Shown here piece after piece: positions 12,068 to 24,838 of a stretch of DNA of 64,000 nt (within the stretch, counting starts at the first letter, position 1; each line of letters opens with the position of its first letter). The position numbers were made by a program, and so were the translations under genes. Location of the stretch: contig CM055614.1 in NCBI GenBank assembly GCA_029379385.1, positions 18,953,994 to 19,017,993 on the forward strand. The letters are read 5' to 3'. Under the pieces are notes generated by a model. It was not told the origin of the DNA. It ran no database searches and saw nothing but the letters and a program-made list of their open reading frames with translations. This DNA comes from Quillaja saponaria (lineage: Eukaryota > Streptophyta > Magnoliopsida > Fabales > Quillajaceae).

Positions 12068-14719
12068 CTCATCATGCATATATTACATATATCATCTATG
12101 ATCTAGGCATGCATCAACATACATTTTAATAGACATCTTATGTTAACATGGTGGATGACTATGGACTATTTTCAAGTGTGATTTACTTGAGCCATAAGTA
12201 AATCACTAGGACATTCCTAGGTAAAATTATTACATGAAAATATCCTATATATTCATGGGTCTTCAATCTTTAAATATGATATGCCGCATTTCTGTAATAA
12301 AATTCTATTCTATCTTAATAATCTACACATAGTATTTACTAAGAAACATTGAATCAAATTCAAGGGGAATTACATAGGAGGGAGATAGAAAATTACATTG
12401 AGAGATAAAATAGAAAATCGAGCCATACAAGCCCCATTTAAATATTACAACCCAAATAATTTTACAACCTTTAAAAATAAGATAAAACCCATCACATTGG
12501 TCTAATGTCCATAGTCATCCACTAATCATCCATACAATCACATTGCATTAAAAAAAAAATAATAACTTAATTCCATTCTAATTGTGATTATGCATGAAGT
12601 TTCTTAATATCAAATATCCATGGATTTCTCAAATCCTAGCAATATTGGATTTAAATAATAATCAATTAGAATCCTACTTCTATTAGTAGTATTAAAATAA
12701 AATAACTCTTAATTTATTTTAATTAGAATTCCTAATGAAGTAAAACAATTATTGTTTATATCAATTAGGATTATACCCTTACAATTAAAATAAAATAATA
12801 TTTATTTATTTTAATTAGAAAACAACTCAGACTAGTGTTTTAAAATAATTGAAATAATTAAACTATTCTTCACGCGATTCTTGTTGTACATCAAGGCACC
12901 ATAAAAATGTCAAGATAATAATAAAAACCTTCTAAGGTAGTCACTGTTGGGATATTGATTATATTGGGCACAACAAAAATTAAAAAAAATAAAAAAAAAA
13001 ATCGGCATAACCAAATTCTTAGGATAATCTCTATTGTTTATGAACCAATGTTTTTCTATTAATCTTATAAATAGAATATTATCTCTTGAAGCGATTAGGA
13101 CAATCTTAACTTTTGATCCACAAGTTGTACATGGTGTACAACCTCTAAGTATATCCACACCGAATAACTTAATCAAGAGCTATGTATTGGCTGCCAAAAA
13201 TCTCTTTGTGTGCTAGCACAAGTGATGAGATTTTCTCATGTCTCACAAACACTCAGTTTGCCAATAATTCTCTACTAAGAATTTTGGCTCTCTGTGATAT
13301 TTGAATAAAAGTTACGTCCGATACATATGAGGTCTAACCTCATTTAAGTATAATATAACTGAACTATAGATGATAAGATCAAATCTTATCTATTAGAGAC
13401 TTTTAGATAAAATAGGAAAATCTTAATAAAGTTAATCCTATATTAAATTTCAAATATTATTTGTTTGTAATTACATGAAAGCCCAAAGCTTCTCTTAATC
13501 AAATTGCATCCTTTTGTGTGTGACCTCTTAGGTTCATATTAAACTGGTAGTAAGCCACATTAACTTAATGTATTTTTTAATTAGATCCAAATCTGATTAA
13601 TTATTAATTCTCGGGTTACCTACAAGTCAAGATTGATGCTTAGCAGTATATGATGACTACCCAGATAATATAAATATATTTGTGAACCTTTCTGTTGTTA
13701 GCTACCATACAATTCAATCTTTCCATCATTCAATATTCCTAATTAAACTTAAGAGTATAGATTAATATCAAACCCTAAATTGTTTAATCTGATGTATCTA
13801 TTTATAAGTCACAACTCATGTGGTGAAACCTAAATTCTCTAATCTAGTTTCACACCACCCTGGCCAGGGACTTTCGGAGTTATGTCTTAATTAGATAACA
13901 TAGAATATTCTCTCTATTTACTGAAAGTGATAGATCCATTATTGTGCACTCATTTACCTCCATACATAGATAGTCATACCCAACATGTATCTCTGTATAA
14001 CTCGTAGTGAATTATACTTAGATAGTCTCAAAGCATGATAACCTTTGTACAAGGTATTTATGATGCCTCAAGTCTGAAGATCATTTGCATCATTACAACA
14101 AAGAATACTCATTGACAACTATGTAAAAGTCCATATGAGTATTCTATGATCGAGTCAATTCTGTGAACTTGTTCTCTAACAAGCACCTACATATTTATTA
14201 TAGTATCAACTACACAAATGATCATGAGATCGATCACTCTTAACATTTGAGCTAATATAACATGTACTAATCTAACTGGATCATTAATTTCCATTATTAA
14301 TGATCCTATGATTAAGAATATCTAAAAAAAAATTAAAAAGATATATCTCATAAGCATGATCACTTCATAATTTTTATTTCCATTGCTTATATTCTATGGG
14401 ATTTATCATGTTCATACTAAAAAATTAACTAACAATTAAAGTACATGATAAATAATAATATCATATAATAATGAAACATATTCATTTTATTAATAACTAA
14501 ATAAAATTATATTTATAAGTAATATACTATAGACATCTAATATCATTGGCTTGCAGGGCATACTACTAATAGTCACATACAGTTCTTGCTGCAGCAACAA
14601 GGCATTATGAAAGAGCCATTTATGGTAAGTGCCTAAAAGCAAATAGAAACCTTTTTTTTTTTTTTTTGGAACAGGATGCAACGAAAAAAACTGTAGCTAG
14701 ACCCGAATCAATTGCTCAT
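12068..14719 (-). repeat. Long LTR-like direct repeat, copy 2
   Basis: This copy matches 1-2142 in the same orientation and order, from CATCATGCATATAT to GAATCAATTGCTCA, but carries 511 extra bp (about 13190-13700). The extra segment is bounded by GCTGCCA (13190-13196) and GCTACCA (13701-13707), near-identical 7-mers; copy 1 has a single GCTGCCA there. It lies upstream of the copia gag remnant on the coding strand and so is the likely 5' LTR side. Sequence beyond 14719 is unrelated to copy 1. Confidence 0.65.
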
Positions 14720-14732
14720 AATTTGTTTGTCA

Positions 14733-14830
14733 GACTGGTTTTCACTATCACCTCGCTACGGTCATAATTTGTTTTTTCAATTGTCCATGTGCTTGTCATT
14801 GAGAGAACTCAACGGGCAATTTGATTACTT
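14733..14830 (-). pseudogene. Fragment of a GH9 endoglucanase CBM49 exon
   Basis: The plus-strand phrases TCAATTGTCCATGTGCTTGT and GAGAACTCAACGGG align in order with CCAATTGTCCAAGTGCTGGT and AAGGAACTCAATGGGG in the last exon of the GH9 gene (about 27520-27625), on the same strand. Similarity covers about 100 bp and ends abruptly at the repeat boundary at 14719 and at about 14830. It has substitutions and small gaps and is not a usable exon. It may be a relic of an old duplicate of the gene, or a captured fragment. Confidence 0.65.
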
Positions 14831-15472
14831 GCTTAAATATCAAAACATGAAAATTCCTCTACAATATTTTAGAAGCAAAACAATTTATTATTGGATAGTC
14901 ATGTAATAAGTAATTGGATCTTACTTTCTATTAATAGAGATCCTTTAAAAAGTAGAACAAATTATGAAATGAAAAGTAAGATTGTGTCTATCAGACAGAA
15001 GAGAGAATCATATGTATGAAGTAATGATCTTATCAATTATTTCATAGGTAAACAAAGGAGAACCCAGAAATTCAATGGAAGATGACAAGACTAGACTAAA
15101 AGATAAGAACCAAACATGCAATTCACAAAACCGAAATCCAAAAAATAGTCAAAGACATTAATTTATTAAATACCACTACAGAAAAAATGGTATAAAACAT
15201 GGTTTTATCTTGCACAATGTATAAGATAAGATTACCAACTGATATCACTTGTTCATAATATCCAACAAATAAAATAAATGAAAACTTATAAGCTCAAACA
15301 AGTATAAATGTCGATCACAATAGGGCCACCAATTTATATGGTCTTAATGTCTGAAAATTGACAAACATTACAATTACCAACTAACAAAATTTAGAAGCAT
15401 ACTTTTATCAACTAAAGGAGACTAGGAGAACAAAAGTTTGACTTCTAATCTTCACCAAAAAGAAGTCTTCAT
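14831..15472. other. Intergenic sequence downstream of nucleolin
   Basis: No gene seen. The last several tens of bases before 15473 are the probable 3' untranslated region of the nucleolin gene. The rest is unassigned AT-rich sequence. Confidence 0.4.
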
Positions 15473-18400
15473 CTAATCATCACCAAAAGTTGTCTTTTTC
15501 CCTGTACCACAAATTCATCAGAAAACAAATTATCAAATTATTATAATCTTAATGCAACGTAAACACACAAAACTTACAACATTCCAAAAAATTAAAATAT
15601 CAACTTGTAGGATTTAAACTAGAAAAACTACGTGATATACTGCAGAAGGTATATCCTTAAAAAATAAATGGTCTTGTAACTTAACGGCACCACCAGCTTC
15701 CAAAGACCAGGAGGAGGTTATGGTGGTGGACTGTAGTTCACATGTAGCAAAAAGAAAATAAAGAAAAAAACAATCAAAAAGTGACACACACAACCAGGTA
15801 AGGTGGCTATTGCCCATTAGTAATGCTACAACTCAGAAAGAACATCTCTCAAACAAGCCATAAATAAGAAAGGAAATTAAGCAGAGAGATTGTACCAGGA
15901 AACAGAACAGCTTCAAACAACATTAGAGATTATATTGCACACATACAATTCAATTATTAATCACAAGTAAAAAACGTAATGATGCAATTATACCTGTGCC
16001 AGCTGCACTGAGGCTTGGTTTGGAAAATCTACCTCGTCCTCTTCCACGGTCATTGGAAAATCTACCTCGTCCTCTTCCACTAAATCGTCCCCCATCATCT
16101 CTACCAAAACCCCTGCCTCTGCTAAATCTACCACCACTTCTGTCACCACTTCTGCCACCACTTCTGCCTCCCTGATCACGATTATCAGCTCGTGGTTTTG
16201 CTTCATCCACAGAAAGGGGATATCCTCCTAGATCAGTTCCACTAAGTTCACAGGCTTTGTTTAAACTATCAGAATCCTTGAAGTCCATGTAAGCAAACCT
16301 GCAAATTTATTGTAACCATAAGATTTTGGACAATACAAGCCTAAACAAAGTGCCAGTAACACCTCAGACAATGACAACAAGATATAGAGCAAGGCAACAA
16401 AGAAACAAACCCCTTTACAGCTCCAGTCTCATAATCTTTTGGTATGGACACCCTTGTAACCTTTCCACATGAGCTAAAATGCTTTTCCAGGGCACTTGCA
16501 ATCTGAAAATACAGTTAGAATAAATTAAGTTAAGAAAGCAAAAAATGGCCGTGGCGACATGCCAGAAAGGAAAAGCTTTCAACACACAAGAATATCATAT
16601 CAGATATCATATGCATTGAAGTAGTGATTCATGTGCTCAAGTACAATACCTCATTCTCCCCAAGGGATGTATCAAAACCCTTTACAAATATAGTTTGAGA
16701 TTGACCTCTCCCTCCCTTTTGGAATGAGTTGCTCTGGTTGCTACAATAAACAGTAATAAGGAATGAAGATAAGGAAAGGATGCAGAAAGATAACACAGCT
16801 CCATTAGCCATCACCAGTGAGATCCAGTAGACATTAGCATAGACACAAAATACCTGCTATTCGGGGTATACGCACCCCTTTCACCCCTTTCACGAGCCAA
16901 ATCAAGTCTTACAGAACGACCTAACAAATCTTCACCATTTAACTTCATAGCCTGGGGAGAGAACAAGAAAGTTGAGCAAAATAGCAAATAAACAAAAACA
17001 AGTTCCCCCTCAGGATCAAAAAATAAGCAGGGGCTGAGTTTGAGAAACACAACAGTGAAATGTAATATTTGATGTTTAGCATGCTGCATGCATAAAGGTA
17101 AAGAAGTCTAGATGCACAACCTCCCTCAGGTCAGACAACATAAAAATTGAACACCATTCTAACAATTACTAACAAGAAAGAAAAAAGTAAATTAAACCTC
17201 AACAGAGGGTTCATATTCTGGAATGATACTGCAATTCAGGCCTTCAGTAATACAAATACAAATAGCATTTTCATAATCAAAAAAGAATACTTACTGATAC
17301 ACATTATAGTGGTAAATATCCTACAAAGTGTGATAAAAATATTGTTGTGGAAAAATTCCTAATGCCCTGAACCCAAAGCCCATTTCGCTGTAAGTTTATT
17401 TTATAAGTTCAAGAAACGATTCCAACCCAAGCTACAATGGAAAATATCATTATGCATTCTATGTCAGCATAGAGGATTAAGGGGATCTCGCTGCATGAAC
17501 TATGACAAAAAACTGACCTCCTGTGCTGCTTCTGGTGTGGCAAATTCAACATGACCAAAGCCTTTAAACCTCCCATCATGATCTGTAGCAAAACGGACAT
17601 CAACGACTTCACCAGCATTTTTGAAGAAATTCTCCCTGAGAAATTTACTGTTAGACAAGATACAACAGACACGTATCAGTTTCCCAGCTAATTTATACAT
17701 ACACATCAGCTTGTTCTACACTGAATGATAGGTTTCCCACAAACAGCGTCTTTGATGAAGAACTCTGCACTTGAGGAGTTACAGGGGTATTAGGCTGCAA
17801 AAAAAACATTACAAGGCATTATAAGGACAAATGAAAGCTCCATTGGTCTAAGAAGAGACTGAGGGGAGAACAAGGGTTAGTTACCGCTTTCTTTCCAGAC
17901 TGCTTGGCAGTTTCTTTAAGTGAGTCAGCATCCACCATCTCCACATCATTGTCCTGTTTTAATATAAAATTTAGTTACACCTCCATATTTAGGATATCCA
18001 GGGGCTATCAAAGAATTATGTAGATCCCAATCTCCAAACAAGTACTGGAATCGACAGATAAAGCAACAAGTTCATAAGCATACATTTTTATTTGGAGTTC
18101 TGGAAGGTTTTTCCTCCCTAGTTTCTTCCTCACTGTCAGACTCCTCCTCAGAGTCACTGCTGCTGCTTTCTTCTGAATCTTTCACATGCTGTAGAGATAC
18201 AAAACAGTAAGAACATAACCACAAATGTAGATATAGTACTACATATTATTACTTTGCAAGCAAACCACTGTATCCAAAACGTTTAAATTTTCACCTTCTT
18301 TACAGTCTGTGACTTTAAAGGCATTACTTCATCAGAGCTCTCATCATCATCTGAGCTTTCATCCTTGTCAACATTCATCTTTACCTGTAGTCACCACAAA

Positions 18401-21397
18401 CCATATTCATTTTCAGCCGTCAACACATGGTGTCAAAATCAATGCATCCATGCATTCATATAACTCACTAAACTCTGTTTCTTTTCCTCTGCATTTCTTA
18501 AAAGTTTACTCGCAACCAACACTAGTAGTTGCTTTATGCTGCTTAGGTAAAAGATTTTCAATCACTTTTGCTTTATCTTTTATACTCAAGTTTAAGACTG
18601 CTTCAATAAATAACATGGGAGATATGCAAAATGATTTTTAAGATTAAGACCTTTTTAGATATGATACACAGAAGGAGAAAGTGGGGAAAAAGGAAAGGAA
18701 ATATATTATGCTAGATAAGCTCAAACCACACAGGAAATTCCAATCAGCTAGAAATGTAGGTAGCTACAATATTTGAAAAAGAAATACTGACAATTATTCT
18801 ACCATATTAAAGAAGACCCCGAGAAAATAGATTGAATGCCAGCATAATCCAATGCAAAACCAAGTGACAGCCTCAGAAAATTTTGGAAAGTAGTAATATG
18901 GTAAAAACAACATCCATAAAAAAGAAAAGTCACTCTGCCAAATATTTAGTTTTGGTTCGTATCCAACAACAATGCATAAATGTTTATTAGTAAAAATACA
19001 GACAAACACAGAGATTTAGACCTCTTGATTTACCTTATCTTGAACAATCACAATGACATAATAAGAAATCAATAATGCAAATAAGCTTTTGATCCAATGA
19101 AGAGATACTCGATACATGAGTTAAGTTTGAGAAAACACGACTATAATTCATATCATTTTTTTCTGACAACAAAACCAATGAGTAAAGCCTCCAAAAAGAA
19201 GTTACCAAGAAGCTAAGAGCTAAAACCAAATTACCTCCTCTTCACTCTCTTCAGAACCACTGGAGTCCGGCTTCTTTTTGGGAGCAACAGGAACACTTTT
19301 AGGAATAGAAGTAGGAACTAACTTAGTCTGGGATGGGGCTCCATGTTCCTAAACGTGTAACCAGTGTGAAATTAAAAAACAACTTTTCCACACAAATGCT
19401 AAAATCCCTCACACAAATTAAATGTAAGGGAGTTGGGAGATGTGTGACTAGACAAATCCCAAGAGTAATCCAAAAGGAAGGCTTGATTTACCTCATCTTC
19501 AGAAGAATCAGTCTCTGATGAGCTTTCACTAGAATCCTTTTTCACTGTCTTTGCCACAGTTGCTGGTTTCTTGTCAGCATTAGAAACTTTGGCAGTTTTC
19601 TGTTAATATGCTATGACCAATCAAATTAAAGAAAAAAGGAAATAATATGGAAAATCATACAGCAAGAGCATGTGACTCACAGTTCCTTTCTGTGGGGCAC
19701 TATCTGAGGAGGTGGAGTCCTGCATGCAGATTAACTGTCAATTAATTTCCAAAATAATAGGACAGTAGTACAGATTGAAACTTCAAACAAATTAATATAA
19801 CTAAAAAGCAAACAACAAACTTACCTCATCATCATCAGAACCACTCTCGTCAGAGCTATCACTTGACCCAGACTTTTTCAGGGCAATAGGCAGTTTTTTA
19901 GCTGGGTTAGCAGCCTTTGCTCCATTTTTCTAAATACCAAGAGCATGAAATACACAAGAGTTAATGGAAAAGGAACACTGAAAATCTGAAAAGGCAAAGA
20001 TCACCCAACACAGTATTTACATTGTCTTCATCAGAACTGCTATCAATATCAGAATCTGTGTCACTTGACTCAACATTCTTCTTTGGGGCAACAGGTACAT
20101 TCTTGAATGCAGAAGCAGGCAACTTTGCTACAGCAGTTTTATTCTTTTTTGGATTCTGAATCCAAGTAACCAAAAATTATTAGGACAAAGCAGTAGTGAA
20201 AATAGGAGTATATTATGTCAAACAACAATCCAAACTTTACCTCCCCTTCATCCGAACTGCTGCTGTCAGAATCTGAGTCGTCACTTGACTCAACTTTCAT
20301 CTTCTGGGAAGCAGCAGGCACTTTTTTGGATAATGCAGTTACCTTTGTTTTTGGACCCTAATAACAAAGGATCAAATATAGTTCGGACAAGGAAAAACAG
20401 GGAATACAGCTATTATACAATGGCATACTTAGAAGTAACTTGTTACTCACTTCATCAGAATCAGATTCATCATCAGAGGATTCAGAAGAATCAGAACTGA
20501 GCTTGCCTTTCTGGGCAGGGGCACTTTGAACACCATTTTTGGCAGGCTGTTTCTTTGAAAGAAGAGTGGCTTTTACAGTAGGTTTCTGAACAAAAAAAAA
20601 AACATATATAATTGAAAGACATAAGGGGAGGCACTGTATACCAAACTAAAATAATACGGATAAATTTGAGTTCATATAAATTTTTATTTGTTTTTATTAA
20701 AGGCCAGATACCTCTTCTTCCTCAGAGTCAGAGGAAGAGGAATCATCCGAACTAGTTTCCTTTTTATTCTTCTTAATATTTTCTCCAATCTTTCGTTTCT
20801 CAGCTACCTGCTGTACGACCTCATTTCTCTTCTGCTTTTTTGCACTCACTTGCTTGTCAATTTCATCTTCAGCTTCTCTTTTACCTTTTAGCAAAACCAA
20901 CACCAATCCATTAAAGTAACCCACGAAAAGCAAATAGATTTATAATACAAGGCAGGAAATCAGAAGAACAGTGAAAACTTCGAAAACATTTTTTTTTTTT
21001 TTTTCCAACAGGGCCTAACCATCAAAACATCAAAGAACCATACAAATGTTATCTAATGCATCAAAAGATTGTCGCTAATCCAACACAAGCTCCTAAGCGA
21101 ACCCACCAATACCTATTGCTAAAGGAAAATTTTGAAAACAAAAATAGTTTAAAACACCAAACAGACATACTACATAGTATGTTGCAAAACATAACACATG
21201 AAATTTCAGACCTTTCTTCGTAGACTTTGAGGAAGGGACTACAGCAGGAGCTGCGTCAACCTACAAGACATAAAAACAATTAGTACATATTTATTGCATA
21301 AGCATCACAAAAAACTAACTGAATGGCTTGCAGAAATTGAAACAAACGACAAAAATAAGCATACTTTGGAAGCAGATTTCTTGTTAGACTTTGCCAT
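15473..21397 (-). CDS. NUCL1: Nucleolin-like protein, 20 exons, 698 aa
   Basis: Nucleolin binds pre-rRNA and rDNA chromatin in the nucleolus. Exons by GT-AG sites: 21365-21397, 21212-21260, 20712-20884, 20451-20585, 20241-20357, 20021-20155, 19825-19929, 19681-19719, 19492-19599, 19235-19348, 18295-18384, 18084-18188, 17885-17953, 17703-17794, 17518-17635, 16854-16951, 16650-16740, 16411-16502, 15994-16298, 15473-15501. They sum to 2097 nt and stay in frame from MAKSNKKSASK to GKKTTFGDD-stop. Residues 1-424 carry lysine-rich segments alternating with Ser/Asp/Glu runs. RRM1 is about 440-517 (RNP2 LFVGNL, RNP1-like KGFGHVEF). RRM2 is about 543-625 (IFVKGF, KGFAYMDF). A GAR tail (GGRSGGRSG, RGRGRGRF) covers 631-684. 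All fits plant nucleolin 1 or 2; the symbol is by family, not proven orthology. Exon 11-20 joins are firm; an extra small acidic exon in the long intron 18385-19234 cannot be excluded. Confidence 0.93.
16021..16080 (-). repeat. 33-bp tandem duplication inside the nucleolin GAR tail
   Basis: A 27-bp block at 16021-16047 is repeated exactly at 16054-16080, period 33 bp, encoding an 11-residue Arg/Gly/Phe unit. It keeps the frame and lengthens the RNA-binding GAR tail. The exact identity suggests recent slippage or unequal exchange. Confidence 0.85.
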
Positions 21398-21459
21398 CTG
21401 AAAGATTAAGACCAAAGAAGGCAGAAAGATATAAGAGAAAGGAAAGCTGCAGGCTCTAC

Positions 21460-21562
21460 AAAACCCTGCTTCTAAGAGTTTTAGGGTTTTGGGAGCGGAC
21501 GTGAGAGACAGAGGCTAGTAGATTCTCAATTATATAAGCGCCTCTAGGAGTTAGGGTTTTGG
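21460..21562 (-). promoter_or_regulatory. Nucleolin promoter/leader with telo-boxes and TATA-like site
   Basis: On the minus strand, AAAACCCTAA occurs at 21481-21490 and again at 21551-21560, and a third ACCCT-like phrase lies near 21460. These match the telo-box AAACCCTAA known upstream of plant ribosomal-protein and nucleolar genes. A TATA-like TTATATAATT sits at 21528-21537. The ATG is at 21397, so the TATA is about 130-140 bp upstream. I saw no clear TGGGCY site II beside the telo-boxes. Confidence 0.6.
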
Positions 21563-24500
21563 CAATTGTAGGCACGACTAGCTGCGTACGCGGCTGTACT
21601 GTGCGGCTTGTATTTTCATCCACACGGCTAGTATGGTTTAGGCTGGTGCTCTACAGATGGCTAAGATTTAAAATTATTTTGCCTTAATTACATTTGTCTT
21701 GCAATTAAATATTAGACTTTTTTAAATAGGTCCCTTCAATTATTATTTTCTGATAAAAAATATTTTTTAAATTTAATTTGATCAACATTGCCTTGTATTT
21801 TTTTTCAATTATTATCTCAATATGAAGTTGTTTTTCCAATCAAGACAAAAAATCATTTTTGCTTAATTTTTTTTTTTTTAAATTTTTACTCTTATCATGT
21901 TACTATTTTTATTTTAATGAGGAGTAAGGATGCAAATAAAAAGAGATATTCGTGAACAAACTCGTTAAGAACTCGGTTTGTTCCTAAATGAGTCAAATTC
22001 AAATTTTACAGAGCTCAGCTAGTAAGTACAAGAACATGTTTAATATATATTTATAATATAAATAATTTAAAATTAATATTTATTCTGAAGAATTATTTAA
22101 GTATAATTATTATATAAATACTCATCAGATCAGTTTTACCTTACAAAAATACCAATATATTATATTTAAAAATATTTCTAAATTAAAAAAACTAAGTTCA
22201 TAGTATCTTAATAAGTTGAACCTGAATTGAGATTTAGTCTTATGATCACTTAACAAGCTTAAGCTCACAAATTTTTATGAACATCAGTCGAGCTTTAACA
22301 CTACTAAAAACTAACAAGCCAAGCTTGGACTATTTACACCCCTAATGAGGAGTAGTTTGTCTTTTATGATTTAAAAAAAAAAATCAATTAATTTTGTTAT
22401 TTAGTAATTTTATAAATAAAGTAATTAGATAATAAAACAAGTAATATGTATGAGCCAACAAAATGATAGAATTAATAAATTTACTTCATCATAATTGTAA
22501 CCGATAACTAATTATTATTAGTTGTATTCGATAGTGTAGATTGAAATATTTTAATTAAAGAAAAAGATATTCTTTTCAAAAATTATTTTAAAAAAATTAT
22601 ATATTATTTTGTCTCGAAAGTTTTTGCTAAAGCCGCCACTACGAGGAGGCACAATAGACACACCATATTATTTTGCACTATTTTCTTGGGTATTGATTTT
22701 AGCACTATTTTAAAATATAATGTGCTCCTTATAAAAGTAGCTCCAAATAAAAATAAAGTTTAATTTACATGATAAAAAATATGTAACAAGACATTTACTG
22801 TCCAAATTATCACTTTTAGGTAATTTTGTGTTAAAAGAATTTTTTCCAGTCATTTTTGTTTTATAACTTTAAAATCAATGCAATGCCTTCCCTCATCCCA
22901 ACATTGTTAGTATTATTGATGGAAATTGATAAAGTGGCTTTAAATATTTTATTGGTTGTAACATATATGTTTAGTTTGAAAAAAAAATGAAAATAAGTTT
23001 CTTTAAAATGCTTTTTATTTTGTTATTTTTTGTCAATTTTATCCTTAAAATAAATTTTTTGAGCAAATTATATTCTCCTCCCTAGAGATTTTGTGAAATA
23101 ACACTAAAATTTGAAGTTTGAATAAATCGACACTCACCTCTCTTGGATGAATAGAAAAGTTAATAAGTATTATAAAATAATTTGGATAAATTACTAAAAA
23201 ACCATGTTTATATATCTAAAATATCAAAATGTCTTGCTTTTACTTTTTTATTTTCAAATGAGTCCTAATATTTATTTTTTTATATACCATGAACCATCCT
23301 TTATTTTTTAATTTATTTTCTTAATTGCAACTTCAGTTTTTTGTTATTAATAAAATAAAAATATATGTATATATATATAAGTTATATTGAATTTAAATAT
23401 TAAATAAAATAAGGTTATATTTTTTCATGATATGAAATTTAAAAATAATTCCAAATACTTTTAAGAATATAATATAATATATTTTTTCATTTATAGGTTG
23501 AAAAATATGAAAAGAAAGAATGGTAATATTTTATTATTATAATAAGTCTTTATTCTTTTATTAATTAATTTCTCATAAATTTATTTATTTTTTAACCGGT
23601 TAAAGTGGTAAAAATATGTTCTAATTTAAAGTCTATTTATTTGAAGATAAAATACTAAACTCTAAACTTATTTGTCTCGTAAAGTTCTAACATGGGCTGC
23701 TTTTAGAATATAATTAATAAATTTATTTTATTTTATTTTGTTAAATATCCTTTGTATTAGTGATAATGTAGTAGAAATTAAAAAATATATATTATTTCTA
23801 CAAACTTGAATAGGTACGTATGATTCGATTTTATGAAGTTTTTATTTCAATATAACTTATAACTTATTTATATTAATTATTTCATAATACAACTCCTAAA
23901 TTCGGAACGTTCGTACCTTAGTCAACAAGATGACGAGCAAGCTTAAGATGAAAACTTAACTCAGGATTAGTGGAATATGATTATTAGCTTTATGTATTAA
24001 TTATTTCATTTATTGTAGATATTGTTAGAATAGTTTTTTGTATAATAATTTTTATTTATATTAAACATTGAATTTAAATATAAAATATGCTTCTATAAAT
24101 ACATGTATTTATAAGTATAAAATCAAAAATTAAATTAAATAAAATAATAAATAATTTTTATTATTTGTGCCTACAATTAATTATCCACATTTGCATTGTA
24201 CAGATACCAATAACAAAATAAAAAGAATATTGATACCATAGTGAGTAGTGTATGGACCTTGTGTGTCTCCGTTTCAGCATCTATAGGCCAGTCTTTCATG
24301 GACAACTATTATTAGCATCTAAATATTGTGTTTGTTGTCCATACTCAAAAAGATAGACACAAATATCTTCTGTATTTATGCAGACGCTGATAATGGTATT
24401 ATATGAGTTTTGGATTAATGCATCTATTTTTATATTTTTTTTGAGTTTGGATGTAGATGATTAACTGTGATGCAGCATAACACCGTTTTTTATAGTGATA

Positions 24501-24640
24501 TTGTGAGTTTCAATATCTATCATTGGTAAACAAAACAAAAACAAAAAAAATCAATATTTTCATTGAACTATTATATATATAATTTCTTATATGGTAATTA
24601 TTATGATAAATTCCTTTTCTATAGTGATATTACTTTTAAT
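21563..24640. other. AT-rich intergenic sequence
   Basis: No gene supported in about 3 kb. Short phrases near 21665 and 22750 (for example AATTTACATGATAAAAAAT) recur near 34700-34860, hinting at a dispersed low-copy repeat. Reading frames are short and compositionally biased. Confidence 0.4.
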
Positions 24641-24653
24641 TTGCTATGATGCA

Positions 24654-24838
24654 CCCACAAAGTGTGGTTCAAGTGATTAGGACAAGTTTGAGTTCAGTGG
24701 TTGAGAGGGTCTCTATAATGTCAGGGGTTCAAGTAGTGCAAGAAAACACTTGTGGGGAGGGATAGCAGCATCGAACCTCGAATGAGATTAGGATTCACAG
24801 CCAAAAGTATAAGGATACTTGTGAGAAATCAAAAAAAA
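24654..24838 (+). mobile_element. tRNA-derived SINE, 185 bp, with 13-bp target duplication
   Basis: The body starts CCCACAAAGTGTGG, carries box A-like TGGTTCAAGTGATTAGG and box B-like GGGGTTCAAGTAG spaced as in a polymerase III promoter, and ends in an A-run (AAATCAAAAAAAA). It is flanked by a perfect direct repeat TTGCTATGATGCA at 24641-24653 and 24839-24851. A-tail, Pol III boxes and a variable-length duplication are diagnostic of SINE insertion by LINE-type retroposition. The intact duplication implies a fairly recent event. Confidence 0.88.

Noticed and set aside
15988..16206. 72-codon frame overlapping the nucleolin GAR exon
   Set aside because: A repeat-rich alternative frame of the GAR exon; the spliced frame with RRM2 and the GKKTTFGDD end is the real one.
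18385..19234. Possible intronic box C/D snoRNA in the long nucleolin intron
   Set aside because: Animal nucleolin introns host snoRNAs, so I looked for TGATGA and CTGA boxes on the coding strand with correct spacing; none found.
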